DNA of 64,000 bases from Acheta domesticus (lineage: Eukaryota > Arthropoda > Insecta > Orthoptera > Gryllidae): positions 74,497,821 through 74,561,820 of the forward strand of contig JAHLJT010008756.1 in NCBI GenBank assembly GCA_031308135.1. Direction: 5' to 3'. The notes beneath the pieces are model-generated. The model saw only the letters and a program-made list of their open reading frames with translations. It had not been told where the DNA came from and made no database searches. Shown piece after piece: positions 9,287 to 21,646 of the stretch (the first letter of the stretch is position 1; every line of letters starts with the position of its first letter). Both the position numbers and the translations under genes were made by a program.

Positions 9287-11763
9287 TTGGGGAAGGATCG
9301 ATCCTCTTGGTCAAGGATTTTTGTGGAACACACACATACCTACACACACTTTTATCCATACTATCAAGATTGAAATAAGTGAACAACAGAACTTCGAATA
9401 TCTTTACACACCAGTTCCGGAAGTATTAAATATTAAGGACTTAAATTAGTATAATTCAATGCTTTTATTATGCCTTTGAAATCGTCAATCACAGGCCAAA
9501 TTCATAAAGTTCTATTCAAATTCTTTCTCTGCCTTGTAAGATATCTATGTATTTCTTCTCCTTCCTTTCTTCGACTTCATCTTTCTCCTGTCTCCTCCTC
9601 TACATTTCTTTCTTCCTGCTACAAGATTGGCCATTGTGGGCTTGCCAGATCGCCAGCCGTTTTTGTGCCTTTCATAGTAATTTTTTCCTCGAATTTTTTT
9701 TTAATAAGATAAGTTATAGCGTCTCCAGTCATTGCGATTTTACCTCCCAAACGTTTAATACAAAAATAATGACACTGTCACGTATTTCATATTTAACTTC
9801 ATCAGAATTTTCATGCGGTATTCGTCGCAAAATTGTGTGGTCTCACAAAACATCTATCGTTAGAATTCTTTTAATATGCTCCGATTAAAATAAGTTGGCG
9901 ATTGACAGTTGTGCTTCTGAAGCTGTAACTTCATACAATATGAGTGTATGATTTGGTTACTTTAATAAGTATTTATTTCAAGTGTTTATTTTCTTGTCCT
10001 AGAAGCACGTATTCAGTGGTACGCTAACGGTCAACGTCACTCCCTTCCATTCGCAACTGTCAATTACCAACTTGTTTTAATCGTACCATAACAAATACAA
10101 ACATTGAATAAAATACATGTTATTTTTCAAAACAATTACAGAGTGTACGCGCAGGAGTGCGTTGACAAAGTGCGCGTCATGCAGTAAAATTAATTCAGGC
10201 ACTAGGCGAAGCACAACGAGAAACTGAAAACACACAATATGACAGCATCTGGACTAAATGCGCACGGCTTCTTTTCAACAATTTCGCGAAATTTCACGTA
10301 TAGTTTTTTAATATTTTTGATGATAAATATCTAAAATTTAAAAGTGCTGTGTAATATAGCATTTGTTATTTCAGTCCTATTTGGGAATGCCTTTACGTTT
10401 CATGTGTATCGTTTGTCATGAATGGAATCGGGGTAAATGGTGTATAAAGTAGGTGGACATAGTGGACATAGTACCCCTTTTATGTCATAAATTCTCATAT
10501 TACTTTGTACTATTATAATAACATCGCTAGCGAAATGTTTACCCATGATCTAACGTTAAGAGAACTCGACTTGGTAGAATAGTTAAACCACAGCAGAAAT
10601 GTTGCAAGTTTCTTAAGCCCTTACGGTACACACACGAGCCCGGAGATAAGAAACGTCGAGTTCTCTGCGCATCCTACTTGTTGACAAGAGTATTAGGCAT
10701 AATTTACGCAAGATATAAAGAATTAATTCTCCGCATTAGTCGTTTTCTGAAGCTACGGTGCTACTACATACGTCGCTGTTTACTTTGTGCAAACAAATGC
10801 ATTGTCTACGCAGGAGAAACGTACACATTGTGTACACACAGAGATAAGTGATAAAACCTGCCAGTTGACGTAGCTTTCTTGACTACATTAAAGATGTTTA
10901 TATTTGCATAATATTCTTCGTAATTCATAATGATTCTGTAACAGGATAACTTGATATATACATACGGTCTCATTTTCAAATGGAGAGTTATATGCCTAAA
11001 ATACTGTCTACGAATAGTCCTTCGTTATATGCCTAAAATACTACTCTCAATTATCTCGCCTGAGAGGTGTCTCAGTCGTACGCACTCAAGTAACAGTTCC
11101 ATTTTAAATTTTTACAATCAATAATATTTTGAGATTGGAAAAATATAATGTAGAATTATGTTCCGAAAATAAACATATGAAGTTTGAACATACTTTATTA
11201 CGAAATACACTAATAAATGAATTTGTATAAAATGAAGTTCATGTGTACTGGACAATGTTGGGCAAGGTTTTTGACACAAACTGCATCCTTACCACTGTTA
11301 CCAACATTAACATTAAATTACATTATTCGCGTTTTCTAACTTTTCTTATTCGTTTCTTAGAACATTGTTTTTGCAATTACCTAATTTTAAACTATTCAAT
11401 GATTAATATTACTGCACGAATCTACAGTTACTCATGCAAGCTTATCTATTTCCATTCATACAAAACGAAAGTTCATCTCAACGAAATTTCGCTTCACGGA
11501 AGTCCACTCCGTTCTTTCGCGGTTTTTTCTCTAACAAATTTCCAGCCGTTCTGCCTGTCTCTTCCATATTACACACAAAAATCCTTCTCATTTATTCCTT
11601 CCCATTCGTTGATTGGTTCTTTGTCCTGCTCGGCTAATTTCAACTATCGAATGTATTCGACGACTGCGTGCACCTGACTCGCAAGTGTTTCTCCTTCGCT
11701 TCGCCGCCATTCATGTAGTTTCATACCTAAATTTTATACAATCTGTGTTGTGATTGGTGGAGA
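9287..11763. other. unassigned AT-rich sequence
   Basis: No gene recognised. A 19-bp direct repeat GTTATATGCCTAAAATACT occurs at 10987-11005 and 11024-11042. Short plus-strand open frames (9470-9890, 11243-11677) have no motif and an AT-driven composition. Confidence 0.4.
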
Positions 11764-11829
11764 CTATTTTTGACTAAACAAGTCCATTATTTTTACTTTC
11801 CCGTATACGCACGTATATACGGAATAATA

Positions 11830-12110
11830 TGTGGTACAGGAAAATTTATGTAATCTGCGGAAAATGGATTTTGAGATTTCAACGGAAATACACGTTTTGG
11901 GGTCCCCTGATACCAAAAACGTGTTTTTTTCAAAACGTCCGTCCGTCCGTGAACCATCGTAGCGCCGAAACCATAAGTACGATTTCTTCCAAAATGAATA
12001 TTCCCCGGCCGATCTGGTTCCCCTCGAGGCGCCGCGATTTTGAAAAACATTCTTCAAAATTTGGGGGCACTTTACAGGCCCCTGTTGAATTCTATCCCTT
12101 ACCCAAGGAG
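11830..12110. repeat. interspersed repeat with CGTCCGTCCGTCCG motif
   Basis: Positions 11931-11954 read CAAAACGTCCGTCCG then TCCGTGAAC. The same motif, in inverted orientation and with G for T in places, lies at 56263-56286, and a shorter form at 35408-35427. The surrounding sequence, with GGGGTCCCCTGA upstream and stop-poor frames on both strands, looks like a conserved piece of an interspersed repeat rather than a host exon. Family unknown. Confidence 0.45.
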
Positions 12111-12143
12111 ATAGTGTTTGGATCACAGTACAAGAAATTCTAG

Positions 12144-14023
12144 TTTAGAAATGGAAAACTTATATTTATCTTCCGCGACCGTAAAATTAAATAAACAATC
12201 CTAACATCTTTTGAGACATTTCAGCTTTGTTCTATAGTTATATGTTCTGAAATCGCGAAGAGGAACACAAATTGCTGGAAAAAGGAAACATTGTATTAAT
12301 GAGAAATGATGGATGTGATGTGATACGAATTGTGGATGTTTCATTAAACTGCATGGAATCAAGCTTTTGCATTCACGTAATGTTTCCGTTAACGTTGCGT
12401 TGTGAATGACTCCGTTTTATGATCGCTTCTCTACCCGATGGTTTGCGACGTACGAGGCCTGCACGGAATTCTTTCATGCGGGAGATTAAATCTGTTAGCC
12501 GCCTGGGAAATGCCTCGGCAGCGAGGCGTACGGCTCGGAAGATCTTTCTCCATTGACGCGCTCTTACGAAAATACTTGAAATAGAGAAAGCACCTGACGC
12601 TGGAACATGTAACGATATTTCTGGTCGCATACGCTTATAATTGTGAATTATTTGCATAAGTACACTAAAGTATACTTAAGTAAGACTAAGGTAACAGACA
12701 GACTTAAAAATACTCAATAGGAAACAGTCATACTACAGAATTATTCTTGTCTGGGTTGTGGAGTGTTTTCACGATCTAGTGTTCTTGAGAGTTCATAATA
12801 TAATAGTGTAGTGTTCGTAATATTCGGCGTACATCTGTTTTCCACAAATTAGTTTTTTGCCCAATCCTTTTTGCTTTCCTCTGAAGGAGGTATAAAACTT
12901 AACCTGTTAATGCATTTATATCCTTATTTTTAAAAAACGAAAACGTTTGTTGTTTAACTTCTTACAGTGTGTTAAAATTTCATCAATGGCAACGTGACGC
13001 ATTGAAAACTAACGTGAGAATAGACTCGAATTCAAATACTGTAGATCGAATGGATCGGAATACAATTTGCCAAATTTCAGGACGGAAGGGGTCAAAAGAA
13101 TTCATATTCAATCAAATTAGTAGGTGTGTTCACGCAGTGTAACAATGTGTTTATTAGAGTTCAGAAAAAGATCTAATATAAAACGTCAAAATATGTACAT
13201 TAATATGTAAAGAAAACTAAGAATATATAAGAAAAGTGTAAACACAGGTATAATATGTAATATCAAAGTACACCATAAAACATTCAGCAAAAGTATAAAA
13301 CACAAGTAGGGTGCATGAATATTTACAAACAAATAAAATAAAAGTACACAATTTGGAATTACGTTAATAAAATATTTATTAAATCGGTTTTAAAAGAGAT
13401 TTGCTTGGCTTACTGGTTTGAAATTTATTTTAAGAGCAATGCGAGTCATCGTAGAAGCGTGGAAACTCCAATGTCGAGCAAGCAATAAGTGTAGCATCCT
13501 CCTGTAAGTACTATATGTCTACGACCACCTTAATTCCTCGAAACTTGAATATCAAGAAACTCAACGTCACTAATACTTTCCACCTGAACGTAATGTTCTC
13601 AGCGCTCTCGCCCTTTGTAGTGACATAGAGAACTAGAGCTGCGCAGACGGGACCGATGGCGTTTATCCGGCCGCATCTTCACGAAGGGCAGCTACGGTCG
13701 TAATCATTGCAATATTGAATTTGTATAAAAATATGCTGATATAGAAATAAATACTAGTTTTAAAAATTCATCAGAAATGTATACGGAATGAATTTGCGGA
13801 ATAAAAATTGGTAGAATATTTTGTTTCTTGCCAAAATAAAAATATATCAATTAGTACAAAATGTGTAACGTTTCGTAGTCTTTATATGTTAACATAGGTG
13901 TCATGTATTATTGCATTTTCTTATCAATTTGATATAAAAATAATTATAAAAGTAGTAGTTAGTATTTCTAAACAGTAGGGGATAGGAATACAACAAAATT
14001 GATTTCTGTTTTGAACGCTATTA
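12144..14023. other. unassigned AT-rich sequence
   Basis: A moderately GC-richer piece at 12410-12560 has a 94-codon minus-strand open frame without recognisable motif. The rest (12660-14023) is AT-rich with many A-runs and no identified feature. Confidence 0.4.
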
Positions 14024-14027
14024 ATAC

Positions 14028-15571
14028 TGTCACACCCAAGGTTCGTTATCGAGCCACACGGTGGCGTCGATCGTCAACCACAGCGTCGAGCTCCGGCGGC
14101 GTGGGTGTGCGCCGAAGTCAACGAGGGCGGCCCGGGCCTAGCTCAGTCGGCCAACTTTGTCACCTGCTTAGAATCTAACTCGGATGGAAGGAGTCGTAAG
14201 GCGTTTGCTAACTACAGAAACAATTCAGTGGTTGGTAAAGCAAATAAAAAGGTTTATTCCCGCCTAATAATAGGCCGGGGAAGTTACAGTGATTCAAAGA
14301 GTTAAGAAAGGCCCTACCTGATGAGCTCAGTTAGAAACGAAAGAAAAAAATGAGATAAAACTTAAATCTAAAAAAAAAATAAAGAACGAGAATTACAATC
14401 AAATTCCTTTACAGGCCCCAACAAACTCTAGGCCATTCGCCTTCTGGCTGACAATAATGAGGAAACAAGTGCCTAAGCGCGGCACAGCAATGCACAATAG
14501 TTCTTTGGCGGTCGTTGACCGAAGTTTATGCCTGAATGGGGCGGCGTGTAGGCGGCCCTCGGCGGCGGCGACGGCAGCGTCGGCTTCTCTCCGTCTGGGT
14601 CGGCGGCTGAGATGGCCCTGCCAGGCCGAGAAACGTCCTTCCACAATAGCTACCAAAGGAGCGGCGGCGGCGACAGCGGCTGCGGCGGTGACGGCGGCGG
14701 CGGCGACGGTCAGCTGGCCCGGATCGTGAATGATCGCGAATTCCGTTCACACAAATCAGCAGTTCTTACGGAAAGTTCTCTGGAGTTTTCACGATCACGA
14801 ATCTCGGAGAAAACTAGTCACCGGTCACTGCCCACGGCAGAGCTCAGAGTCCACGAACTAAGTCCCAAAATAATAATTCTCCCTCGAACGCGGCGCCGGA
14901 GCTATCACTTACTCCGCGGCGCTCGCCACCCAAGACAAGTCGAGTACACGTAGTGTTCAAACGCGGCGCCGGAGCTGTTACTCACTCCGCGGCGCTCGCC
15001 CCCCCCAGCTCAATCGAACAAGAAGAAGTGATATTCTCCCCTACGCCGCTAGCGTGGAGGTCTCCTCGTTCCGCCACCCCGAAAATTCAAAAGTGCCCCA
15101 AAATCGCTCCCACCCCACGGAATTTTGCCCCTGATTGGCTAAGTGCTACTACGCCGTAATTTTGTCCTCGGCCAATCAGGTCCGGTGATTCTAGGAATTT
15201 TCCGTAGCCCTATCTCTGTCTGGAAAACGCTCTCCGTCTGACTTCGGAAGTAGGTCAGTAAAGGGTACGCGGAATGTCCGTTGGGACCCCTGGAGAAAGC
15301 TGCGAAGGACGGCCTGGGTACTTAGTGCGCATGATACCCGGAACGGCGGGATCAGCACACGTCTCTAATCTCTTCTTCGGCGCCCGGGTGCGTGACGGGA
15401 TGAGGGTCGACTCGCGGACGATGGCCATAAACTTTAGAGGGGCGCGTGCTGTCATCCCTTTCATTAGCGGAGGGGGCGCGCCGACCCGGCTGGCGGCGGC
15501 GGGAGGTGGACGCCTCACATCGACAGTTATTTGTGAAATTTAAAAAATATTAAAAATAGCGTACCGCTACA
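14028..15571 (-). mobile_element. candidate solo LTR (1,544 bp) with 4-bp target duplication
   Basis: The segment starts TGTCACACCC and ends GTACCGCTACA, so it has TGT..ACA ends. It is bounded by ATAC at 14024-14027 and ATAC at 15572-15575. On the minus strand it begins TGTAGCGGTACGC and contains GGGAATAAACC, a plausible polyadenylation signal, about 240 bp before the end. This fits U3-R-U5 order in that orientation. It is strikingly GC-rich (14520-15530) compared with its surroundings. No gag, pol or second LTR is next to it, so it would be a solo LTR from recombination. Ty3/gypsy-like elements have 4-5 bp duplications, but the clade cannot be assigned from the LTR alone. A large non-autonomous TIR element is a weaker alternative. 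Confidence 0.6.
14886..15002 (+). repeat. 44-bp direct repeat inside the solo LTR
   Basis: GAACGCGGCGCCGGAGCTAT at 14888 and CAAACGCGGCGCCGGAGCTGT at about 14958 begin two near-identical copies ending CTCCGCGGCGCTCGCC, about 71 bp apart. Each copy contains GCGGCGCCGG and CCGCGGCGC. Tandem motifs of this kind in a U3 region often hold enhancer sites, which is inference here. Confidence 0.7.
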
Positions 15572-15575
15572 ATAC

Positions 15576-16490
15576 TGAAGCTCCATTTGCTATTTTACTT
15601 AATCGTGCCATTAATTAAACTATATTAATAATTAAAGAATCATTCTCAAAAAATAACTTTATCTACCATTAGAAACGTTCGTATTGGAAATAAGTGATTG
15701 ATTATTTTATTATTAGATTGTTATCTTTGATTAAATATTTTACAACAGTGTTAGTTTAATACACAGGAATAGGTTTGCATGTTGGTTTTGCTTCAAATTA
15801 CGAAAGAATGGCGTCAAGCTCTCAGGGTCCAGCGCGCATAGCACCTTAAATCTGGTCTCTTTTTCGCTGTAAACAGAGAAAAGAATTCCAAAGGAATATT
15901 TTCTCTCTGCTGTAAAGATAAATGCTCTCTCTAATGTCCATTTATCTGAATCTTCATCGAGCAAAGAATAACAGACGATGCACAATACGTGACATGATAA
16001 AGATCAGCAAGGTGATTTAATAACCATCGTAGATACTTGTTGAAGATTGCATTTTTTGCGTATCCTAGAACGTCCTTGTACTGACGACAAGGATTCAAGA
16101 CAGCCAGTTTGTGAAATCACTCCATTTCATAGCAATTCTATTCAAATTTAAATCAAGAAAGAAATTGTGAAACATCCGTAAAGTGAATATGAAATATCCG
16201 TAAAGTGCGTAAATATGAACAATGAAAATCTTGAACTTATTTCTTCCACAAACTTTTATCATGGATTAGTGAGAAAAAAATGCCCACTCAGTTTCCCATT
16301 TTTCACGCTTTCTTCTGGCACGCTTGACGCATGTGGATCACCTTTGTTTCATGTAGTCTACTGCCCGGCGATCACTGAAAAGAAAACCTTCAGAAGAACA
16401 AACCGGAAGGTTAAGTGCGGTCATTGCCATTAAACACGCAACGAACAGCTGCTAACAATCCCTTTTCCTTCCGTTTTTAATAGAATTGCA
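15576..16490. other. unassigned AT-rich sequence
   Basis: No gene or repeat recognised. Confidence 0.4.
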
Positions 16491-16499
16491 AAACGACCT

Positions 16500-16740
16500 T
16501 CATTTTTGGTTGATTCGTTCGCCGCTCTTAGCGCTGTACTCGTTCGCGGAAGAAGTGCTTTGAGTAAACGCCGCTTGACGCGCCACTATCGTTCGTAGCG
16601 TCGCAGTCGTGAGGCGTGGCCGAGGCTGGTGGCGGCGGGCTCACAGCTTACAACCAGTCCCGTTGCTCACCGCGGTGAAGGTCTCGAGCGCGGGAGAAGG
16701 GAGGGAGGAGTGAGTGGCGACACCGCCGCCGCACACTAGG
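16500..16740. other. CpG-rich patch
   Basis: GC-rich block with many CpG dinucleotides, directly left of a TAA microsatellite. No coding motif. Confidence 0.3.
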
Positions 16741-16771
16741 CCGAAACGAACAAAAAGCGAACACAAAAAGC

Positions 16772-16825
<54 letters not shown>
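16772..16825. repeat. (AAT)n microsatellite, 18 units
   Basis: Uninterrupted AAT repeats of about 54 bp. The polytyrosine frame on the minus strand is an artefact of the repeat. Confidence 0.97.
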
Positions 16826-16826
<1 letters not shown>

Positions 16827-16829
16827 GTT

Positions 16830-18100
16830 GTGATTACAGCCCGGCAGTTCTGGCATTTATTCTTCCTAAAATAGGCAGACGAAAAGACGTTTATAAAACG
16901 TGAAATATCCATTTATTTGGATAAAATAGGAGTGCAAACAGAACGAAAAATATGACGCATGACGATTAAAATAAGATCGATACGGGTCGAAATAATCACG
17001 ATAAGGGTTGAAGATTTTATTTATGCGAATTCAATAAAATAACTCCAAGAATCTTAATTGTTATCGTTTCGCTTCCTGGGTGAGTTCATTTCGCCCGAAA
17101 TAGCACCTTCGCTTGCAGGGAAAGATAAAGTAATGCGATTGGGCCCACGCATTGTCCTGACTTGACGATAGGTTTTAAAAAGGAAAAATTGACGAAAAAG
17201 GAAGAAAAAAGACAATATAAGGCAAAATATTCCAGAAATTAGAAAAAAAGTAGCAATGGTAGGAAAGATAGGAGACGAGGGCCTTTTTTCATTGATATGC
17301 CTAAATAAAATGTTTGCCCTCGGATGTCACACATTATTTTATCCATTACCAAGACGTAAAAAAAAAAACAGGAATAAAATATTAAATTATTCCAAGTATG
17401 CACGAATTGATCACATTTTTCAGTGCTTTTGTGAGACTGATATCAAGGCGACGGAAAATGGACACATTGTCACGTAAGTGCACTAAAATAATGTTATCAC
17501 CTTCAAATTATGGCAGTTTTAATTTGCTGCGCAATGAAACCATTGTTTATGTTACATAGGAGAACAAAATAAATGGGTTACGTAGCTGGAATGGATAAAG
17601 TACGTTGTGAGGGAGTAAATTCTCGGCTTCTTGGCAATTTTATATGCTAGTTGCATATTTGCGAAGCTTCGTATTAAAACCTTTTTTTATAACAATCCTT
17701 GCTACGGAGTTGAGATACCCTGAATTGAAATAAAAAACCATAAGGTGTGATTACGGAATAAAAACCGTAATTCCTACCTCTAACCTAGTTTGAGTGTTAC
17801 ACACGATGTCTCTTTCTTGTTTTTTTTTAATTTATTAACATGGATTTTCTAAAACTGAATAAGTACGTGTCAGTGTATACTGATATGAACAATTCCATAC
17901 TATCCTAACATTGTCAAACCTTGAAAACAAGTCTATTTATTAAGAAAAAAACAATACAGCGATCGTATTTGCTCTCTTCTGATATTAATAAAATGATCTT
18001 TGGAACGTAATACAAAAATAACACTTCTCATGTGGGTGTCGAATATCTCTGTTTAGCTTCCGAACCTTTCATTTTATCGACGTGCGACGTATCTGGAAGA
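16830..18100. other. unassigned AT-rich sequence
   Basis: No gene or repeat recognised. Confidence 0.4.
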
Positions 18101-18119
18101 CGTTGCTGCCGTGAAAGGA

Positions 18120-18438
18120 ATACTATACTACTCACTCCCACTCTCACTTTCTGTAACTCTGGGTCTTACTCTACCACTCTACCCCTTTCTGGTGCACTCA
18201 CTCTTTCTCCATCTCGCTCTTGCTCTTTGCCATTGTCACTCTTACTCTCACTCACTCTTACTCTCTGCCGTACCTCTCTCATTCTCATTCTCTGCCATAC
18301 TGTCTCACATTCACTCTCACTCTTACTCTCTGCCATTCTCACTCTCATGCACTCACCCACTCTTTCATTCTGTCACACTCATTCGCACTCTCACCCTCAC
18401 TTTCACTCACATTCACTCCCTCCCTCCCTCCTCCTCAC

Positions 18439-18482
<44 letters not shown>
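18120..18482. repeat. degenerate CTCACT-type repeat ending in (CA)n
   Basis: The plus strand is pyrimidine-rich with many variants of CTCACTCTTACTCTCTGCC, then a pure (CA)n tract at 18444-18482. Long His/Ser/Leu-rich open frames across it are repeat artefacts. A similar CTCATACTGTC-type region next to a TA microsatellite lies at 60100-60370. Confidence 0.9.
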
Positions 18483-18484
<2 letters not shown>

Positions 18485-19420
18485 TTTTGAGGTACCTATC
18501 CCTCTCATTTTCTCACCATGATACCGGTTGGAAATTAACAGGAAATGTTATGCGTGCTGTGAGTATCGTTGCGACCCACTGTGTGGGAGCGGCGGCAACC
18601 AGGACACAGGCGGGAGGAGGGCTACTGAGCTCGCAAACCGGCGACCGCCTTCCGCAGAGGCCCCGGCGAAAACTTCCTTTCTCAAAACGTCTCTCCACAC
18701 GTAAACAGAACGTCATGCATCACAAAAATAAACACAACTATCAGAAAATACACTGGAGCTGCGATATTTCGGATCCGTCCACAAACAGAAAAAAAAAAAG
18801 TTATCGCGAGATACCTTCATATCGAGGTACGAGTAATCTAATATTTTGTACTCAGGAAGATGAAAGAAGAATAACGAAGTTCTGAGATGTCAAGGAATTC
18901 TAATTGTGCGTGTTGAGCAATAGGGTTCTATTGAAATTAAAACGTGTTCCCGTTTGTTTCTTCTGCATTCAGAAGTAAACAAATGAAAACCATTGAAGAG
19001 ATACCTCCCAGGACTGTAAAAGCCGAGAAGAGGGGACCGAACTGGGTAAATTCCTAAGTGAAGTATCAACGTAAAGATGCGTTTTGTGGGGCACATGCCG
19101 TGGAGTTTGTTTGGAGTTATCGCGGAAGTTTAGCAAATATTTGTCTTCCAAATAGAAGCAGGTTTATTTTTGAAAGAAATTGGGGACTATGATGTCAATA
19201 CGTGGAAAAAGACTAAACATCTGAACGTAAATTGGATTAAAATAATGCGAATATTGGACAAAAAGTCACAGATGTCTTGTTTGATCATTGAATACTTCTC
19301 AGCTTCCATAAGAGAGAAAATATTGTTTTGCAAAAATGTGGATTAGTAATCATCATTAAAATACCATAGTGAGGAGATTTTTTCTGTAATGAATAAAATA
19401 TTAGATCTTTAAATAAGATC
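18483..19420. other. unassigned sequence with a GC-rich patch at 18560-18690
   Basis: No gene or repeat family identified. The GC-rich patch carries no recognisable motif. Confidence 0.35.
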
Positions 19421-19430
19421 GTATGCCGAC

Positions 19431-19990
19431 TTGGATGGCCGAGGTGCCTAAGAGCGTTTTTTAAATTTTTTTTTATTAAAATTTTCTTGTTGAATATTAC
19501 ATAGTTCAGTGGAACGTACACTATACATATGTTTTTGTTGCTTACAACTAACTTACTAAACGTAATCCAATTCATAGGTGAGGAAACCATCATTGGTACC
19601 TCTTAACTGTCAATTTCGGCGAATCTTTGCAGGAAAATGTGGAATGGGTATTTATTTTGAATTCGGGTTAGTTGGGTTGGGTTACGGCCGAGGTTGAGAG
19701 CTTTTAGAGTGGGGGCTAAGAGCGTGTACCGACTCAGCGCCTCGGCCCGAAGGGTCACGGGCTCGAGTCTTGCCTTTGACATGGTTGTTTGTCCCTTGTG
19801 TCCCATGTATGTATTGTTGCGGAGGGCCTCGCGTTCTGCTGATCCCTGTTCAGAGGACCCCACATATTGTGTTGGTGTCTAGTGTATGGTCGAATACGCG
19901 TCCCATCGGGACGCAAATGGTAACCGGCTGTCAACTGGAGAAAACCGTGGGGGAAAGAAATACAAGTTATTGTGGTTTATACGAAAACAT
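19431..19990 (+). mobile_element. tRNA-derived SINE interrupted by a nested insertion
   Basis: The head TGGCCGAGGTGCCTAAGAGCG (19437-19456, A box) is separated by 19457-19715 from a second CTAAGAGCG (19716-19724), then the continuation with a B box GGGCTCGAGTC near 19759. Removing the insertion gives a normal tRNA Leu/Ser-like head with box A and box B at the usual spacing. Downstream, ACATGGTTGTTTGTCCCTTGTG is like the conserved tail of insect SINEs, also seen near 26430 and 31770. The 3' boundary near 19990 is approximate. Confidence 0.65.
19457..19715 (-). mobile_element. retroposon fragment nested in the SINE
   Basis: The insertion begins with a T-rich run at 19457-19475, which is an A-tail on the minus strand, and is flanked by CTAAGAGCG at 19448-19456 and 19716-19724. 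A poly-A tail plus a 9-bp target duplication shows L1/Jockey-style target-primed insertion. Its content does not let me name the source element. AATAAA occurs just before the tail on the minus strand. Confidence 0.6.
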
Positions 19991-20740
19991 TCTAAAACAC
20001 AGCTACATTTTCTTAAAAATTATTTCCTCGGATAGAGCAAAGGACACATACGTATGGCGAAGGTCTCAATTTAGCTGGACTCGGAGTTTTCTTTGCAATG
20101 AAATTGCAAAAGTTAGAAATAATGCTAGAAAATATGTACTGTTGAAGAGTCACTAGTAGTTTATCTACACCCCTTTGCAGATTCAGAAATGATGACTATT
20201 TTCGTTTTTATGAGAATGCACTACCTTTTATTCCTTTAATCTAATTATTAACGTAATTGGATCACGTACACTTCAGGATTGTCAATAAGGAGCTGCAACA
20301 GCTGTGAAGGGGTTTAGATGTAATAGTTTCAATGGCGGGTTGGGTAAAGTGAGTTTTGTGAAAAAGAAGAATTTATATTATTTCCGCACAAGAATAAATT
20401 CGATATATTTAAAAATGTAAGTAATGTTCAACAGGTTTATTATTTCTGTTCGCAACCTAACGGACCTGGAATACAGGGGCCATGAACCAACACCTTGAAG
20501 GCAAATATTCGTACTTCGTATTTCTTATTAAAAGGAATATAATTACTACAGTTACTATAGCTTAATGTATGTTTTTGTATAAATGTATTATCTGCTACAA
20601 GTACAGCTAACCAACAACGTAAGAAAAGTAAATTAAATTCTTGTTTAGTTGTAAATAATAGTGTTTACATTTCATTTACTGCAAATTAATCGAAGTAACG
20701 TTATCTGTCGAGTGCTGACATAAATCTCTGTGTTGCTAGA
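19991..20740. other. unassigned AT-rich sequence
   Basis: No gene or repeat recognised. Confidence 0.4.
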
Positions 20741-21056
20741 CCCTCCAGGAAACGGACTCTACAACTCGTTTATATTTACGGCAAAATTTTGCACCACGTT
20801 AATCCGCCGCACCTGTCGCCCGACCTGTGCGTTTCCCGCCCAAAGAGCGTTCCCGCCATCGCCACTTGCATCTTCGCGCGCACCTGCGGAGGTTCGCGGG
20901 TTTTGGCGCGAAGGGCTCGCCAGCTGTCATCGGTCCGGAGGCGCCCCGCCCCACGCTGCTGGCTTTTGTTGTCGAGTCTCTTTCAAGGAGACTGAGAGAA
21001 GAGAACGACACGTACCTGGAGAAGGCGCGGAAATACGATGTTAGGAAAAAGTGACC
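20741..21056. other. CpG-rich patch
   Basis: GC- and CpG-rich centre at 20810-20970 with open frames in several phases and no motif. It could be a small promoter island or exon. Nothing in the sequence decides this. Confidence 0.25.
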
Positions 21057-21096
21057 TAATTATGATTAGGCCATTTGTCGTCATGTGAATAAAGGC

Positions 21097-21098
<2 letters not shown>

Positions 21099-21154
<56 letters not shown>
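21099..21154. repeat. (ATT)n microsatellite, about 18 units
   Basis: Uninterrupted ATT/TTA repeat. The polyasparagine frame on the minus strand is an artefact. Confidence 0.97.
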
Positions 21155-21159
21155 TGTGC

Positions 21160-21645
21160 CTGCCCGCTTTGGTAGGATCAGCAAATGTAATAAAAATCTG
21201 ACAGATTGTTTAAATGCGTTCAATCCACGATGCCCTGAATACAATGTTCAGTATTTTGTTTCTTACGATCACATCCTATGTTGGCTGTGATCAAACTATG
21301 TCTCAATAACCAACGGAATTGTTTCAGCCGACTAGGGGAAGTTGCCCAACAATCATAATGTCTTTTATTTTAATTTTTACAGACTAGCTAATTACCCGGA
21401 GGTGCCGGGGCATTTATCTCAGTCATCTATGAATATTAAGGAGCTATGCCGGCTCCGCCCGCTCAAGTCCACCAATACGCAGAGGAGTCATATCCCCTAC
21501 AAAGACACTTTTTATTGTAATTTTACTAAAATGATTAAAAAATAATACCATATGTATATCTCGTCTCATCCAACGCAATTCGATTTAATTCTCATTACGA
21601 ATATACTAATAGACTTTTTATTTCACGCTAACAATATAAAAAAGT
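21160..21645. other. unassigned sequence
   Basis: No gene recognised. 21440-21500 is GC-richer than its surroundings but has no motif. Confidence 0.35.
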
Positions 21646-21646
21646 A

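Noticed and set aside
7890..9386. Open frames of 420-500 codons (VPRP, GGTA, RRDG repeats)
   Set aside because: Both strands and several phases are open because of the 12-bp GC-rich repeat; the composition is wholly repeat-driven.
10987..11042. 19-bp direct repeat as a target-site duplication
   Set aside because: Only 18 bp lie between the copies, with no element structure; a local duplication is more likely.
18032..18885. His/Ser/Thr-rich open frames of 136-221 codons
   Set aside because: They run through a simple repeat and a CA microsatellite.
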